Assembly (NCBI RefSeq): GCF_009379765.1
Contig: NZ_WHTD01000023.1
Location: forward strand, 1 to 64,000
Reading direction: 5' to 3'
DNA length: 64,000 nt
From: Actinophytocola sp.
GTDB lineage: Bacteria > Actinomycetota > Actinomycetes > Mycobacteriales > Pseudonocardiaceae
The notes under the pieces are model-generated. The model ran no database searches. It was not told the origin of the DNA and saw nothing but the letters and a program-made list of their open reading frames with translations. The position numbers and the translations under genes are program-made. Positions 51,088-59,221 of this stretch are shown here, piece after piece (the stretch's first letter is position 1; every line of letters begins with the position of its first letter).

Positions 51088-52368
51088 ATGACCAAGCGGA
51101 TTCTGATCTCGGGAGGCAGCATCGCCGGGCTGACGCTGGCGCACTGGCTGGCCCGGTACGGCTTCCAGCCCACCGTCGTCGAGCGCGCCCCCGGATTGCG
51201 AGCCGGCGGCAACGGGGTCGACGTGCGGGACATGGCGTCGGGTGTGGTCGAGCGGATGGGCATTATGCCGCGCGTCCAGGCGGCGGCCACCGACGTGATG
51301 GGCATGAAGTTCGTCGACGCCGACGACCGGAGCGTGGCCCACATCGACACCCGGGACCCCGGCGCGGTCGAGATCATGCGCGACGACCTGGTCGCGCTGC
51401 TGCACGAGGCGACCGACGTCGAGTACATCTTCGACGACTCCATCCGCCGCCTGGAACAGGACGACAACGGCGTCACTGTCACCTTCGACCGCGCGGACAC
51501 CCGCCGCTTCGACCTGGTCATCGGCGCCGACGGCCTGCACTCCACGGTCCGCAAGCTGGCCTTCGGCCCGGAGTCACGATTCCTCCGGTACAAGGACCAC
51601 TACTTCGCGTTCGCCAACACCGACGCGGCGCTGGGCGAGAACCGCTGGGTGACGATGCACAACCCCCGTCCGGGCAGGATGGCCGGGATCTACCGGTCCG
51701 GCAACCACGCCCAGGCCAAGGCATACTTCATCTTCCGATCCGGCCCTCTGACCTACGACCACCGCGATGTGGCGCAGCACAAGCGCCTGGTGAGCGACGT
51801 GTTCGGGAGCGAACCGTCCTGGCGGATCAAGGAACTGCTGGCCGCCGCACTGGCCGATCCGGACTTCTACTTCGACGCGCTGAGCCAGGTGCACATGGAC
51901 TCGTGGTCGGCCGGCCGGGTCGCGCTGGCCGGCGACGGCGCCTACTGCGCCTCCCCAGCCTCAGGCGCGGGCGCGGAACTGGCCCTGGTCGGCGCGTACC
52001 GGCTCGCCGGGGAACTCGCCGCAGCCGGAGGAGACCATCAGGTTGCATTCCCCCGCTACCAGGACAGCCACCGCGCCCTCGTCCGCACGAAGCAGCAGAT
52101 CGGACCCAACGTCCGGCTCATGGTGCCCAAGACCGACACCGGCAGACGAGTTCGCGACACCATCGCCCGGCTGCCGCTGATGCGCGCCCTCGGCACGATA
52201 GAACGTCTTACACAGGCCAGGAAATCCGACGCACTGCCGAAGTACAATCCCGACTGGCTCCGCCACCCCCATCGCCCCACCCACATGATTGATCTGTCCG
52301 TGCACAACCACAATCCCCATCCGGACCCACGCGGGCGCGGTCCGCAACGTTGGACTCGCGGGTCGTGA
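51088..52368 (+). CDS. FAD-dependent monooxygenase (TetX-like)
   Basis: A 426-residue class A flavin monooxygenase. It has the dinucleotide fold GGSIAGLTLAHWL near residue 8, the DG motif VIGADGLHSTVR near residue 148 and the GD motif ALAGDGAYCASPASGAGAEL near residue 278. This set is shared by TetX and aromatic hydroxylases acting on antibiotics or phenolic compounds. The last 20 residues (HNHNPHPDPRGRGPQRWTRG) are low-complexity and run into the intergenic repeat, so the end may have been altered. TetR controls it from the divergent gene. Likely a detoxifying oxygenase; the substrate is unknown. Confidence 0.88.
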   Translation: MTKRILISGGSIAGLTLAHWLARYGFQPTVVERAPGLRAGGNGVDVRDMASGVVERMGIMPRVQAAATDVMGMKFVDADDRSVAHIDTRDPGAVEIMRDDLVALLHEATDVEYIFDDSIRRLEQDDNGVTVTFDRADTRRFDLVIGADGLHSTVRKLAFGPESRFLRYKDHYFAFANTDAALGENRWVTMHNPRPGRMAGIYRSGNHAQAKAYFIFRSGPLTYDHRDVAQHKRLVSDVFGSEPSWRIKELLAAALADPDFYFDALSQVHMDSWSAGRVALAGDGAYCASPASGAGAELALVGAYRLAGELAAAGGDHQVAFPRYQDSHRALVRTKQQIGPNVRLMVPKTDTGRRVRDTIARLPLMRALGTIERLTQARKSDALPKYNPDWLRHPHRPTHMIDLSVHNHNPHPDPRGRGPQRWTRGS

Positions 52369-52382
52369 GTGTTGGACTCGCG
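52346..52382. repeat. Intergenic repeats, right cluster (inverted)
   Basis: AACGTTGGACTCGCG (52,346) and GTGAGTGTTGGACTCGCG (52,366-52,382, partly shown) are reverse complements of the motif at 50,089-50,151. The second copy contains the stop codon of the monooxygenase gene. Together the two clusters bracket the TetR-monooxygenase pair. Confidence 0.75.
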
Positions 52383-52385
52383 AGG

Positions 52386-53498
52386 TTAGAGGGCCGTCAC
52401 GACCACGTCGCGGGTGTCCGCGTCGGTCGCGGCGAACTCGAGCATCCGTGCGCCCTCGCGGACCAGGGCCGCGGTGTCCTTCTTGGACACCTTCGCCCAC
52501 CGGGTGATCGTCAGTGTCGCCGCCTTGCGTTGTCTGGTGATCCGCCACGCGCCGCGCAGGAAGCCGTCCACCAGGACCGTGCCGGGAATGACACCGTTCC
52601 TCACGGCGAACAGCCGCTTGCGGTGCTCCTCGGACATCACCCGGGTCCGGTCGGCGTGGGACAGCAGCACGTTGTCGAACTCGGGCAGGAACCGAACCGG
52701 CACCGGCAGGTCGGCGGGCGGCCGGGGCGCGTCGGGGAGGTCGAGCAGCTCCCGGCCCTGCTCGTCGGCGAACACCCGCAGGGTCGGGCGCAGCGGCTCG
52801 ACCACCTCGCGCAACCGGGTGAGCCCGGACCAGGCCTGGATGTCGTTGACCGTGGCGGGGCCGAACGCGCCGAGGTAGCGCCGCACCAGCCGGGCCGGGT
52901 CGGGCGACGCGTCGAGCGGGCGGCCCAGCCAGTGCTCCGAGGTGCGGTACGCGGTCTGCCCGGCGCGGCCCCACACCGCGCGCGGTGGCACCTGCACCAG
53001 CGGGAGCAGCCCGCGGGCGACGTGCGCGAGCGAGCTCGGCACGATGTTCGGCCAGCGTTCGGCCAGCGTCTCGCCGAGCTCCTTCGCGGTGTGCGCCTTC
53101 TCCTCGAGCGCGAGCCGGGCGGCGTCGGCGATCTTGGTGAGGTCCGCGCCGTCGAGGTTGCGCGCGTGCAAGGTGTTGGTCCGCAGGTCCCGGTCCATGA
53201 TCACCTGGACCAGCGGGCGCAGGAAGCCCGCGTCGGCCGCCGTGACCAGGTGGACCGTGCCGCGCATCAGCGCGATCCGCACCACCCGCCGCTCGAGCAA
53301 CGCGTCCGCCAGCGCCGCGGGCCGGAAGTCGACCAGGCGGGTCCACAGCCCGGTGTAGGGCGGGAACGGTGCCTGAGCCTGCATGCCGACCAGGTGCTCG
53401 ACCGCGTCCTCGGCGGAACGGGTGTCGCGCTCGACGAGCAGCTGGCGGGCCAGCGTCGCCCGGTTGATCGCCCGCAGGCTCAGCACCGTCACCGTCAC
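52386..53498 (-). CDS. AlkZ-like DNA glycosylase (winged-helix HTH_42 family), copy 2
   Basis: A protein of about 370 residues homologous to copy 1. The catalytic QxQ motif reads Gln40-Ala-Gln42 from this start (EHLVGMQAQAPFPPYTGLW), followed by LMRGTVHLVTAADAGFLRPL, VRRYLGAFGPATVNDIQAWS, FLPEFDNVLLSHADR and DGFLRGAWRI. In the AlkZ family this motif and fold excise bulky alkylated purines and unhook interstrand crosslinks. The start lies in a run of GTG-ACG units after AGGAGG; GTG at 53,498 has the best spacing (six bases). It follows the epoxide hydrolase gene by 24 bases as the second gene of the operon. Confidence 0.82.
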   Translation of the reverse strand: MTVTVLSLRAINRATLARQLLVERDTRSAEDAVEHLVGMQAQAPFPPYTGLWTRLVDFRPAALADALLERRVVRIALMRGTVHLVTAADAGFLRPLVQVIMDRDLRTNTLHARNLDGADLTKIADAARLALEEKAHTAKELGETLAERWPNIVPSSLAHVARGLLPLVQVPPRAVWGRAGQTAYRTSEHWLGRPLDASPDPARLVRRYLGAFGPATVNDIQAWSGLTRLREVVEPLRPTLRVFADEQGRELLDLPDAPRPPADLPVPVRFLPEFDNVLLSHADRTRVMSEEHRKRLFAVRNGVIPGTVLVDGFLRGAWRITRQRKAATLTITRWAKVSKKDTAALVREGARMLEFAATDADTRDVVVTAL

Positions 53499-53522
53499 CG
53501 TCACCCTCCTCAGCACAGACCG

Positions 53523-54671
53523 TCAGCGCAGACCACGGAAGAACTCTCGCACGTCGCCGACCAGCAGGTCGGGAACCTCCATCGCGGCGAAGTGCCCGCC
53601 GGTCTCGACGTCGCTCCAGTGCGTGATCGTGTTGGTCTCCTCGGCGTAGCGGCGGATCGGGATGTCCTCGGCGAACGCGGCCACGCCGGTCGGCACCTCG
53701 GTGCGGTAAGGCGACTCGGCGGAGTGCGTGGTCGCGTGGTAGATCCGCGCCGCCGAGCCCGCGGTGCCGGTGAGCCAGTACAGCATCACGTTGGTGAGCA
53801 TCCGGTCCCGGTCGACCGACGCCTCGGGCAGGTCGGCGGCCGGGTGGGTCCACTCCTTGAACTTCTCCACGATCCACGCGAGCTGCCCGACCGGCGAGTC
53901 GACGAGCGAGTAGGCGATCGTCTGCGGGCGGGTGGCCTGCAGCTGGAAGTAGGCGTTGCCGTCGTTCTGGTACAGCTGCTGGCGGGCCCAGCGCGCCTTC
54001 TCGACCTCGGTCAGCGACTCCTCGTCCACCCCGCCGAACGGGATGAAGCCGACCGTGGCCGCGTTGACGTGCAGGCCGACGACGTGCTCGGCGTCGACCC
54101 GGCCGAGGTCCGGGGTGACCATCGCGCCGAAGTCGCCGCCCTGCGCGGCGTACCGGTCGTAGCCGAGGCGGCGCATCAGCTCGGCCCAGGCCTGCGCGAT
54201 CCGCTTGGTGTGCCAGCCGGGCTCCCCGGTGGGGCCGGAGAAGCCGAAGCCAGGCATCGACGGGATCACCAGGTGGAAGGCGTCGGCCGGGTCGCCACCG
54301 TGCGCGCGGGGGCCGGCGAGCGGGCCGACGACGTCGAGGAACTCGACGATCGAGCCGGGCCAGCCGTGCGTCATGACCAGCGGCAGCGCGTCCGGCTCGG
54401 GGGAGCGGACGTGGGCGAAGTGGATGGTCTGGCCGTCGATCTCGGTGACGAACTGGGGCAGCTCGTTGAGCAGCTTCTCCTGCGCCCGCCAGTCGTAGCC
54501 GGTCCGCCAGTACTCTGCGAGCTCCTTGAGGTAGCCGAGCGGCACGCCGTAGGTCCACTCCACGCCGGGCAGCTCGTCGGGCCAGCGGGTGGCGGCCAGG
54601 CGCCGGTCGAGGTCGTCCAGGTCGGCCTGCGGGATGTCGACGCGGAACGGGCGGATCTCGGTGTTGGTCAT
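53523..54671 (-). CDS. Epoxide hydrolase (microsomal EH-like, EHN domain)
   Basis: A 382-residue alpha/beta-hydrolase with an N-terminal EHN domain ([40 protein letters not shown]). The oxyanion motif is HGWPGS at 102-107, the nucleophile is Asp180 in [10 protein letters not shown], and the catalytic His360 is in [14 protein letters not shown]. It hydrolyses epoxides to diols in the cytosol. ATG at 54,671 is used, 18 codons into no conserved sequence; the longer frame adds seven residues. It is divergent from the WYL regulator and followed by the AlkZ-like glycosylase, suggesting coordinated removal of an epoxide alkylator and of its DNA damage. Confidence 0.9.
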   Translation of the reverse strand: MTNTEIRPFRVDIPQADLDDLDRRLAATRWPDELPGVEWTYGVPLGYLKELAEYWRTGYDWRAQEKLLNELPQFVTEIDGQTIHFAHVRSPEPDALPLVMTHGWPGSIVEFLDVVGPLAGPRAHGGDPADAFHLVIPSMPGFGFSGPTGEPGWHTKRIAQAWAELMRRLGYDRYAAQGGDFGAMVTPDLGRVDAEHVVGLHVNAATVGFIPFGGVDEESLTEVEKARWARQQLYQNDGNAYFQLQATRPQTIAYSLVDSPVGQLAWIVEKFKEWTHPAADLPEASVDRDRMLTNVMLYWLTGTAGSAARIYHATTHSAESPYRTEVPTGVAAFAEDIPIRRYAEETNTITHWSDVETGGHFAAMEVPDLLVGDVREFFRGLR

Positions 54672-54690
54672 GACAAGGACGCTATCGACC

Positions 54691-54715
54691 AATGGTGACA
54701 GGGTCGGTCACCATT
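54691..54715. promoter_or_regulatory. Operator-like inverted repeat, right module
   Basis: AATGGTGAC and GTCACCATT are a perfect nine-base dyad separated by seven bases, lying 20 bases from both the epoxide hydrolase start and the WYL start. It is the likely binding site of the divergent WYL regulator. Confidence 0.65.
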
Positions 54716-54734
54716 CTCTGCGATGATTTCTGGC

Positions 54735-55691
54735 ATGTGGGAGACGTCGGCGCGGCTGCTGAAGCTGCTGTCGCTGCTGCAGGCACGCCGCGACTGGACC
54801 GGTACCCAGCTCGCCGAGCGGCTCGAGGTGACGCTGCGGACCGTGCGGCGCGACATCGACCGGCTGCGCGACCTCGGCTACCCGGTCACCGCGACCCCAG
54901 GCGCGGCCGGCGGCTACCGGCTGGAGGCGGGCGCGGCGATGCCGCCGCTGCTGCTGGACGACGACGAGGCGGTCGCGGTCGCCGTCGGCCTGCGCACCGC
55001 GGCGAACGGCACGATCTCCGGCATCGAGGAGACGTCGGTGCGGGCACTGGCGAAGCTCGAGCAGGTGCTGCCGGCGCGGCTGCGGCGGCGGGTCAACGCG
55101 CTGGGCTCCTCGACGGTGTCGCTGCCCGCACGGGGCCCGACCGTCGACTCGTCGCTGCTGACGATTCTGGCCACGGCGTGCCGGGACCACGAGTCTCTGC
55201 GGCTGCGCTATGCCCGGGCCGACGGCACCGAGTTGCGGCGGCTGGTCGAGCCGGTGCGGCTGGCGTGCACCGGACGGCGCTGGTACCTGCTGGCATGGGA
55301 CCGCGAGCCGGCCGACTGGCGCACGTTCCGGGTGGACCGGATCGCCGGCCCGCCCTCGCCCGGCCCGCGCTTCCCACCACGCGACCCGCCGGCCGAGGAC
55401 GTCGCCGGCTACATCTCTCGCGCGATCTCCACGGCGCCGTACAGGGTGCAGGCCACGATCCGGCTGCACGCGCCGGCCGAGGTCGCGGCCGAGCGGGTGT
55501 CGCCCGCGTCGGGGGTGGTCGAGGCGGTCGACGAGCACACCTGCCTGCTGCACGTCGGCGGGCCCTCGCTCGCCGAGTTCCCGATCTACATCGCGCAGAT
55601 CGGGTTCGACTTCGAGGTGCTCTCGCCGCCGGAGCTGGTCGACCAGGTCCGCGTGCTCGCCGGCGTGTTCGGCCGGGCCGCGGGCGGCTGA
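54735..55691 (+). CDS. WYL-domain transcriptional regulator
   Basis: A 318-residue regulator. The N-terminal helix-turn-helix (residues about 5-60, WTGTQLAERLEVTLRTVRRD) is followed by a linker (TPGAAGGYRLEAGAAMPPLL), the WYL domain with its signature in GRRWYLLAWDREPADWRTFR near residue 190, and a C-terminal WCX extension. WYL proteins bind nucleic acids or nucleotide-like ligands and often control DNA-damage or defence genes. ATG at 54,735 fits the intact family start; ATG at 54,723 adds four residues. It is divergent from the hydrolase-glycosylase operon, which it should control together with itself. Confidence 0.9.
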   Translation: MWETSARLLKLLSLLQARRDWTGTQLAERLEVTLRTVRRDIDRLRDLGYPVTATPGAAGGYRLEAGAAMPPLLLDDDEAVAVAVGLRTAANGTISGIEETSVRALAKLEQVLPARLRRRVNALGSSTVSLPARGPTVDSSLLTILATACRDHESLRLRYARADGTELRRLVEPVRLACTGRRWYLLAWDREPADWRTFRVDRIAGPPSPGPRFPPRDPPAEDVAGYISRAISTAPYRVQATIRLHAPAEVAAERVSPASGVVEAVDEHTCLLHVGGPSLAEFPIYIAQIGFDFEVLSPPELVDQVRVLAGVFGRAAGG

Positions 55692-55694
55692 CCG

Positions 55695-56201
55695 TCAGGG
55701 GATGAGCTCGACGAGCGGTCCGTGGTGGATCGTTTGGACCTTGTAGTCGGCCCAGTAGGCGAGACCCTGGGGCACATGCGGGATGTGCTGGCCGCGGGTG
55801 AAGATCGAGTAGTAGGTCTGGTAGCGCGGAGCCGTCGCCTGCCTCGACCTCGCACGGCGAGTGCCACGACTACCTCGCCGCCGAGGGCACCTGCGCCCTG
55901 CCCGAACTCCCGCGCGACGCGCGGCTCGGTTGGCGGGCGGCGGTGGTCGAGAAGGAGACCGTGCTCGACTGGGGCACCTACCGGATGGTGAGCACCGACT
56001 GAAGGCTCGCTTGCTCGGGTGAGCAACTCCGGGTGGAGCACTCGCCTGGCTGGTCGAGCAAACCGTCAGGCCGGGCCCGCCCCACCAGGGCCGGAGCGGC
56101 TTGCGCGATGCCCGGCAGGGCGAGCCCGGCCGCGGCGATGCCGCCCCGGCCCCTCCGGCGCGCAGCAGCGTCCGCCGGGTGACACCTCGATCGATGGTCA
56201 T
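55695..56201 (-). pseudogene. Tat-exported protein remnant, broken by inserted debris
   Basis: ATG at 56,201 starts a twin-arginine signal (MTIDRGVTRRTLLRAGGAG). One base too many then shifts the frame; the expected continuation IAAAGLALPGIAQAAPALVG is read in another frame. After about 56,000 the sequence turns into an unrelated antisense fragment. The last 45 residues of the original frame (RYQTYYSIFTRGQHIPHVPQ, GLAYWADYKVQTIHHGPLVE) resume at about 55,830 and look like the front of a mature secreted protein. The product is not identifiable. The 573-base gap between the WYL and VOC genes holds nothing else. Confidence 0.55.
55841..56002 (+). pseudogene. C-terminal fragment of an unidentified protein
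   Basis: The plus strand reads HGECHDYLAAEGTCALPELP, RDARLGWRAAVVEKETVLDW and GTYRMVSTD to a stop at 56,000. It has the look of a genuine protein end (ordered hydrophobic pattern, good codon use) but has no start, and I do not recognise it. It lies antisense inside the broken Tat-protein gene. Confidence 0.4.
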
Positions 56202-56264
56202 GGACGCTGTTTCCAACCCCGGCAGTCGGCGTGGGACCAACTCCGGTTGGCCGGTGCATGACGT

Positions 56265-57179
56265 TTAGTCCGTGGGCTGCCAGAGCTGGAACCGCGCGCC
56301 CTGGTCGTCCACGCACTCGGCGAGCAGGCCGTACGGCTTGCGCTCGGCGGCGGCCGCGGTGCCGCCCGCCGCGCGGACCCGGTCGAGCGCCTCGGCGATG
56401 TCGTCGACCCGGTAGCACAGCTCCACCTGCGGCTCCTGGTCCGGCGGCGACCACATGCCGAACTGCGGGGTGACGTCCTCCGCGCCCCACGCGCCGGGCG
56501 ACGCGCCCGGGGTGAACGGCACCTGCAGCACGGCCTCGTAGAAGTCCTTCGCTCGGACCGCGTCGGCGGCGACCATCGTCACGTGCGCGATGTCGCCCTG
56601 CCGCGCCCGGGTGGCCCGGCCCGGCGGCCGGAGGAGCATCCACCGGTGGCCGAACGGGTCGACGATCACCGAGCCGCGGCCATACGGCTGATCGACCGGC
56701 TCCCGCTCCACCACGGCACCGCGCCGCCGCGCCTTCTCGGTGACCCCGTCGACGTCGGCGACCTCCAGGTGCAGCGTATGGCTGAAGGTGGTGGGCGCGT
56801 CGGGCGCGGCCACCGGCACGTCGGGCCAGAGGTCGGAGGGCTCGGACAACATCAGCACGGCGTCGCCGAGGCCGACCTCCGCGTGCCCGATCGTGCCGTC
56901 GTCGTTGACGTACAACTCGCCGCGCTGCTCGCCGCCGAGCACCTCTGCGTACCAGGTCAGCGCACGGCGGGCGTCGGACACCATGATGGACGGGGCGAGC
57001 GAGGGCGGCCAGGCCGGCTCCCGCCGCACGATTCGGGTGGTCATGTCTGCTCCTTCTTGCTGGTCGAGCACGGCACGGGTCAGCCGCTCCCGCAGCCGTG
57101 CGGCGAAACGGGGGTCCGGGTCGACCGGGACCAGGGGCTCGCGCAGCGTCTCGAACGCTGCCTCGAACGGGTCGGTCAC
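56265..57179 (-). CDS. Two-domain VOC (glyoxalase-like) protein
   Basis: A 304-residue protein. Residues 1-42 (DPFEAAFETLREPLVPVDPD, FAARLRERLTRAVL) are a short helical leader. Two vicinal-oxygen-chelate domains follow: PSIMVSDARRALTWYAEVLG to DPFGHRWMLLRP, and IAHVTMVAADAVRAKDFYEA to DQGARFQLWQP. GTG at 57,179 overlaps the stop of the ECF sigma gene by four bases. The coupling suggests that the VOC protein acts on, or is the sensor partner of, the sigma factor, although VOC folds are also simple dioxygenase- or resistance-type enzymes. The substrate is unknown. Confidence 0.82.
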   Translation of the reverse strand: MTDPFEAAFETLREPLVPVDPDPRFAARLRERLTRAVLDQQEGADMTTRIVRREPAWPPSLAPSIMVSDARRALTWYAEVLGGEQRGELYVNDDGTIGHAEVGLGDAVLMLSEPSDLWPDVPVAAPDAPTTFSHTLHLEVADVDGVTEKARRRGAVVEREPVDQPYGRGSVIVDPFGHRWMLLRPPGRATRARQGDIAHVTMVAADAVRAKDFYEAVLQVPFTPGASPGAWGAEDVTPQFGMWSPPDQEPQVELCYRVDDIAEALDRVRAAGGTAAAAERKPYGLLAECVDDQGARFQLWQPTD

Positions 57180-57766
57180 GACGAGCCCTCCTCTCCCTGA
57201 TAGATCCGGCGGAACGCGCAGCGGGCGCGCACCAGCAACGCCTCGGTGGCGTGCACGGTGCGGTCGAGATGCCGGGCCACCTCGGGCACCGGCAGCCCGT
57301 CGAGGTATCGCAGGGTCAGCGCCGCGCGGTGGTGCGGGCCGAGCGTGGCGAGCACCTCGCGGGCGCGGATCGCGTCGACCGCGATGTCCCACGGGTCCTC
57401 GACCTGGTCCGGCTCGGCGGTGTCCAGCGGGCCGAGCAGCCGCAGCCCGCGCTGCTCACGCTCGACGCGGCGCCAGTGGTCGGCGAGCTTGTGTCGCGCG
57501 ACGCCAATGAGCCACGGGACCGACGGCTGCGGCGCACCGGGCTTGCGCACCGCGTGCACCGCCGCGAGGAACGAGTCGGCGGCGAGGTCCTCGGCCAGGG
57601 TGACGTCCCGGCAACGGGCCAGCAGGTAGCCGTAGACGTGCGGCAGCGCGTCGTCGTACAGCTCCAGCAGCCCGAGCGCCGGGTCGGGCCGTACCCGCGG
57701 GTCGGTCACGTCCACATAGTCGTCCCGGGGACCGACACTCCGACGGGTCGGTGCCGAACTTTTCAC
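57176..57766 (-). CDS. ECF-type RNA polymerase sigma factor
   Basis: A protein of about 196 residues with region 2 (LYDDALPHVYGYLLARCRDV, DLAADSFLAAVHAV, PWLIGVARHKLADHWRR) and region 4 (LATLGPHHRAALTLRYLDGL, VPEVARHLDRTVHATEALLV). It has no N-terminal anti-sigma-binding extension of note. GTG at 57,766 is taken; GTG at about 57,709 (VTDPRVRPD) is possible and would remove a non-conserved leader. No anti-sigma gene is adjacent; the coupled VOC gene occupies that place. Divergent from the DUF3097 gene with 25 bases between. Confidence 0.85.
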   Translation of the reverse strand: MKSSAPTRRSVGPRDDYVDVTDPRVRPDPALGLLELYDDALPHVYGYLLARCRDVTLAEDLAADSFLAAVHAVRKPGAPQPSVPWLIGVARHKLADHWRRVEREQRGLRLLGPLDTAEPDQVEDPWDIAVDAIRAREVLATLGPHHRAALTLRYLDGLPVPEVARHLDRTVHATEALLVRARCAFRRIYQGEEGSS

Positions 57767-57791
57767 CCGGACGATCGATAAGGTCGCCGTC

Positions 57792-58625
57792 GTGAGTTCG
57801 CAGAGCTACGACCGTTATGCCGGAGATATCCTGTCCCGCAAGCCGGACCGGCGTGCGGTGCCCGAGGTGGTGGCCGAACCGGGGCTCGTGGTCGAGGACC
57901 CGGCCAGCGGCTTCTGCGGCGCGGTCACCCGGTTCGAGCACGGGCATGTGGTGCTCGAGGACCGGCATGGCGGACACCGGCTGTTCCCGCTCGCCCCGGC
58001 CGGTTTCCTCGTCGACGGCAAGCCGGTGACGCTCACCCGCCCGGTCGCCGCGCCCGCGAGGAAGGACACGGTGTCCGCCTCGGGGTCGGTCCGCGTCGAG
58101 GGGCACACCGCACGCACCGCGCTCGACAGCCGGCTGTGGGTCGAGGGCATCCACGACGCCGAGCTCGTGGAGCGCGTATGGGGTCACGACCTGCGCGTCG
58201 AGGGCGTCGTCGTCGAGCCGCTGCACGGGATCGACGACCTGCCCGGCCGGGTCGCGGAGTTCGGCACCGGGCCGGGCAGGCGGCTCGGCGTGCTCGTCGA
58301 CCACCTCGTGGCCGGCAGCAAGGAGTCCCGGATCGTCAGCGGGATCGTGGCTGAGTTGCGAGACCCGAACGTGCTGGTGACGGGTCACCCGTACGTGGAC
58401 GTCTGGCAGGCGGTGCGGCCCGCGGCGGTCGGCATCGAGGCGTGGCCGGTGGTTCCCCGTGGCCTGCCGTGGAAGGAGGGTGTGTGCGCGGCGCTGGGCT
58501 GGGCCGAACCGGCCGACGGGTGGCGCCGGATCCTGTCCAGGGTGCGCACCTACAAGGACCTCGAGACCCCGCTGATCGGTGCCGTCGAGCGGCTCATCGA
58601 CTTCGTCACCACCGGCGAAGAGTAG
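57792..58625 (+). CDS. DUF3097 family protein
   Basis: A 277-residue soluble protein of the actinobacterial DUF3097 family: YAGDILSRKPDRRAVPEVVA, LVVEDPASGFCGAV, ARTALDSRLWVEGIHDAELV, ERVWGHDLRVEGVVVEPLHG and GVLVDHLVAGSKESRI. The middle part resembles a TOPRIM-like fold (VEGIHDAELVERVWG with acidic residues), which suggests a nucleic-acid role, but this is unproven. GTG start at 57,792. Confidence 0.88.
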   Translation: MSSQSYDRYAGDILSRKPDRRAVPEVVAEPGLVVEDPASGFCGAVTRFEHGHVVLEDRHGGHRLFPLAPAGFLVDGKPVTLTRPVAAPARKDTVSASGSVRVEGHTARTALDSRLWVEGIHDAELVERVWGHDLRVEGVVVEPLHGIDDLPGRVAEFGTGPGRRLGVLVDHLVAGSKESRIVSGIVAELRDPNVLVTGHPYVDVWQAVRPAAVGIEAWPVVPRGLPWKEGVCAALGWAEPADGWRRILSRVRTYKDLETPLIGAVERLIDFVTTGEE

Positions 58626-58660
58626 TGACCGGCAGACCAGAACTCTGAGATCATGGAGCC

Positions 58661-59089
58661 ATGGCCGCGTTGCTATGGCTCATCGGCGGCATCGCGCTGA
58701 TGGCCGCCGAGATCCTGTCCGGTGACTTCTTCCTACTGATGGTCGGCGTCGGGGCGTTGTTCGGAGCAGTCGCCGACTGGGCGTTCGACAACACGATCGT
58801 CGCCGCGATCGTCTTCGCCGTCGTGTCGATCGGGTTGGTGACCTTCGCCAGACCGTGGCTCAAGCGGCGGATGCACGGCGAGCTGATCCACACCAACGCC
58901 GACGCGCTGATCGGCCGGAAGGCGGTCGCGGTGTCGGAGGTCGACAAGGAGGGCGGTCGGGTCAAGCTCGACGGCGACGTGTGGTCGGCGCGCGCGTTCG
59001 ACGACAAGCAGACGATCTCGCCCGGGGTGTCGGTCACCATCGTGGAGATCTCGGGGGCGACCGCGGTGGTGCTCGCGGATACCGATTGA
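58661..59089 (+). CDS. NfeD-like membrane protein
   Basis: A 142-residue protein with two or three membrane spans in residues 1-65 and a C-terminal OB-fold (LIGRKAVAVSEVDKEGGRVK, DGDVWSARAFDDKQTISPGV, SVTIVEISGATAVV), the standard NfeD layout. NfeD proteins partner SPFH/stomatin proteins in membrane microdomains; the SPFH gene follows 132 bases downstream on the same strand. The gap between them holds no gene. Confidence 0.92.
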   Translation: MAALLWLIGGIALMAAEILSGDFFLLMVGVGALFGAVADWAFDNTIVAAIVFAVVSIGLVTFARPWLKRRMHGELIHTNADALIGRKAVAVSEVDKEGGRVKLDGDVWSARAFDDKQTISPGVSVTIVEISGATAVVLADTD

Positions 59090-59221
59090 GGTGGCATTCA
59101 GGTGACCGTGTCCAACTTCTGGTGGGACGCGGGCGTCGTATGAACAGGTTCGGGTCGATCTTGTGATCTACTTTTCGGGCGCCGACCAGGAGGCGCGAAC
59201 CCGAGCCGGAGTGGAGGCACG

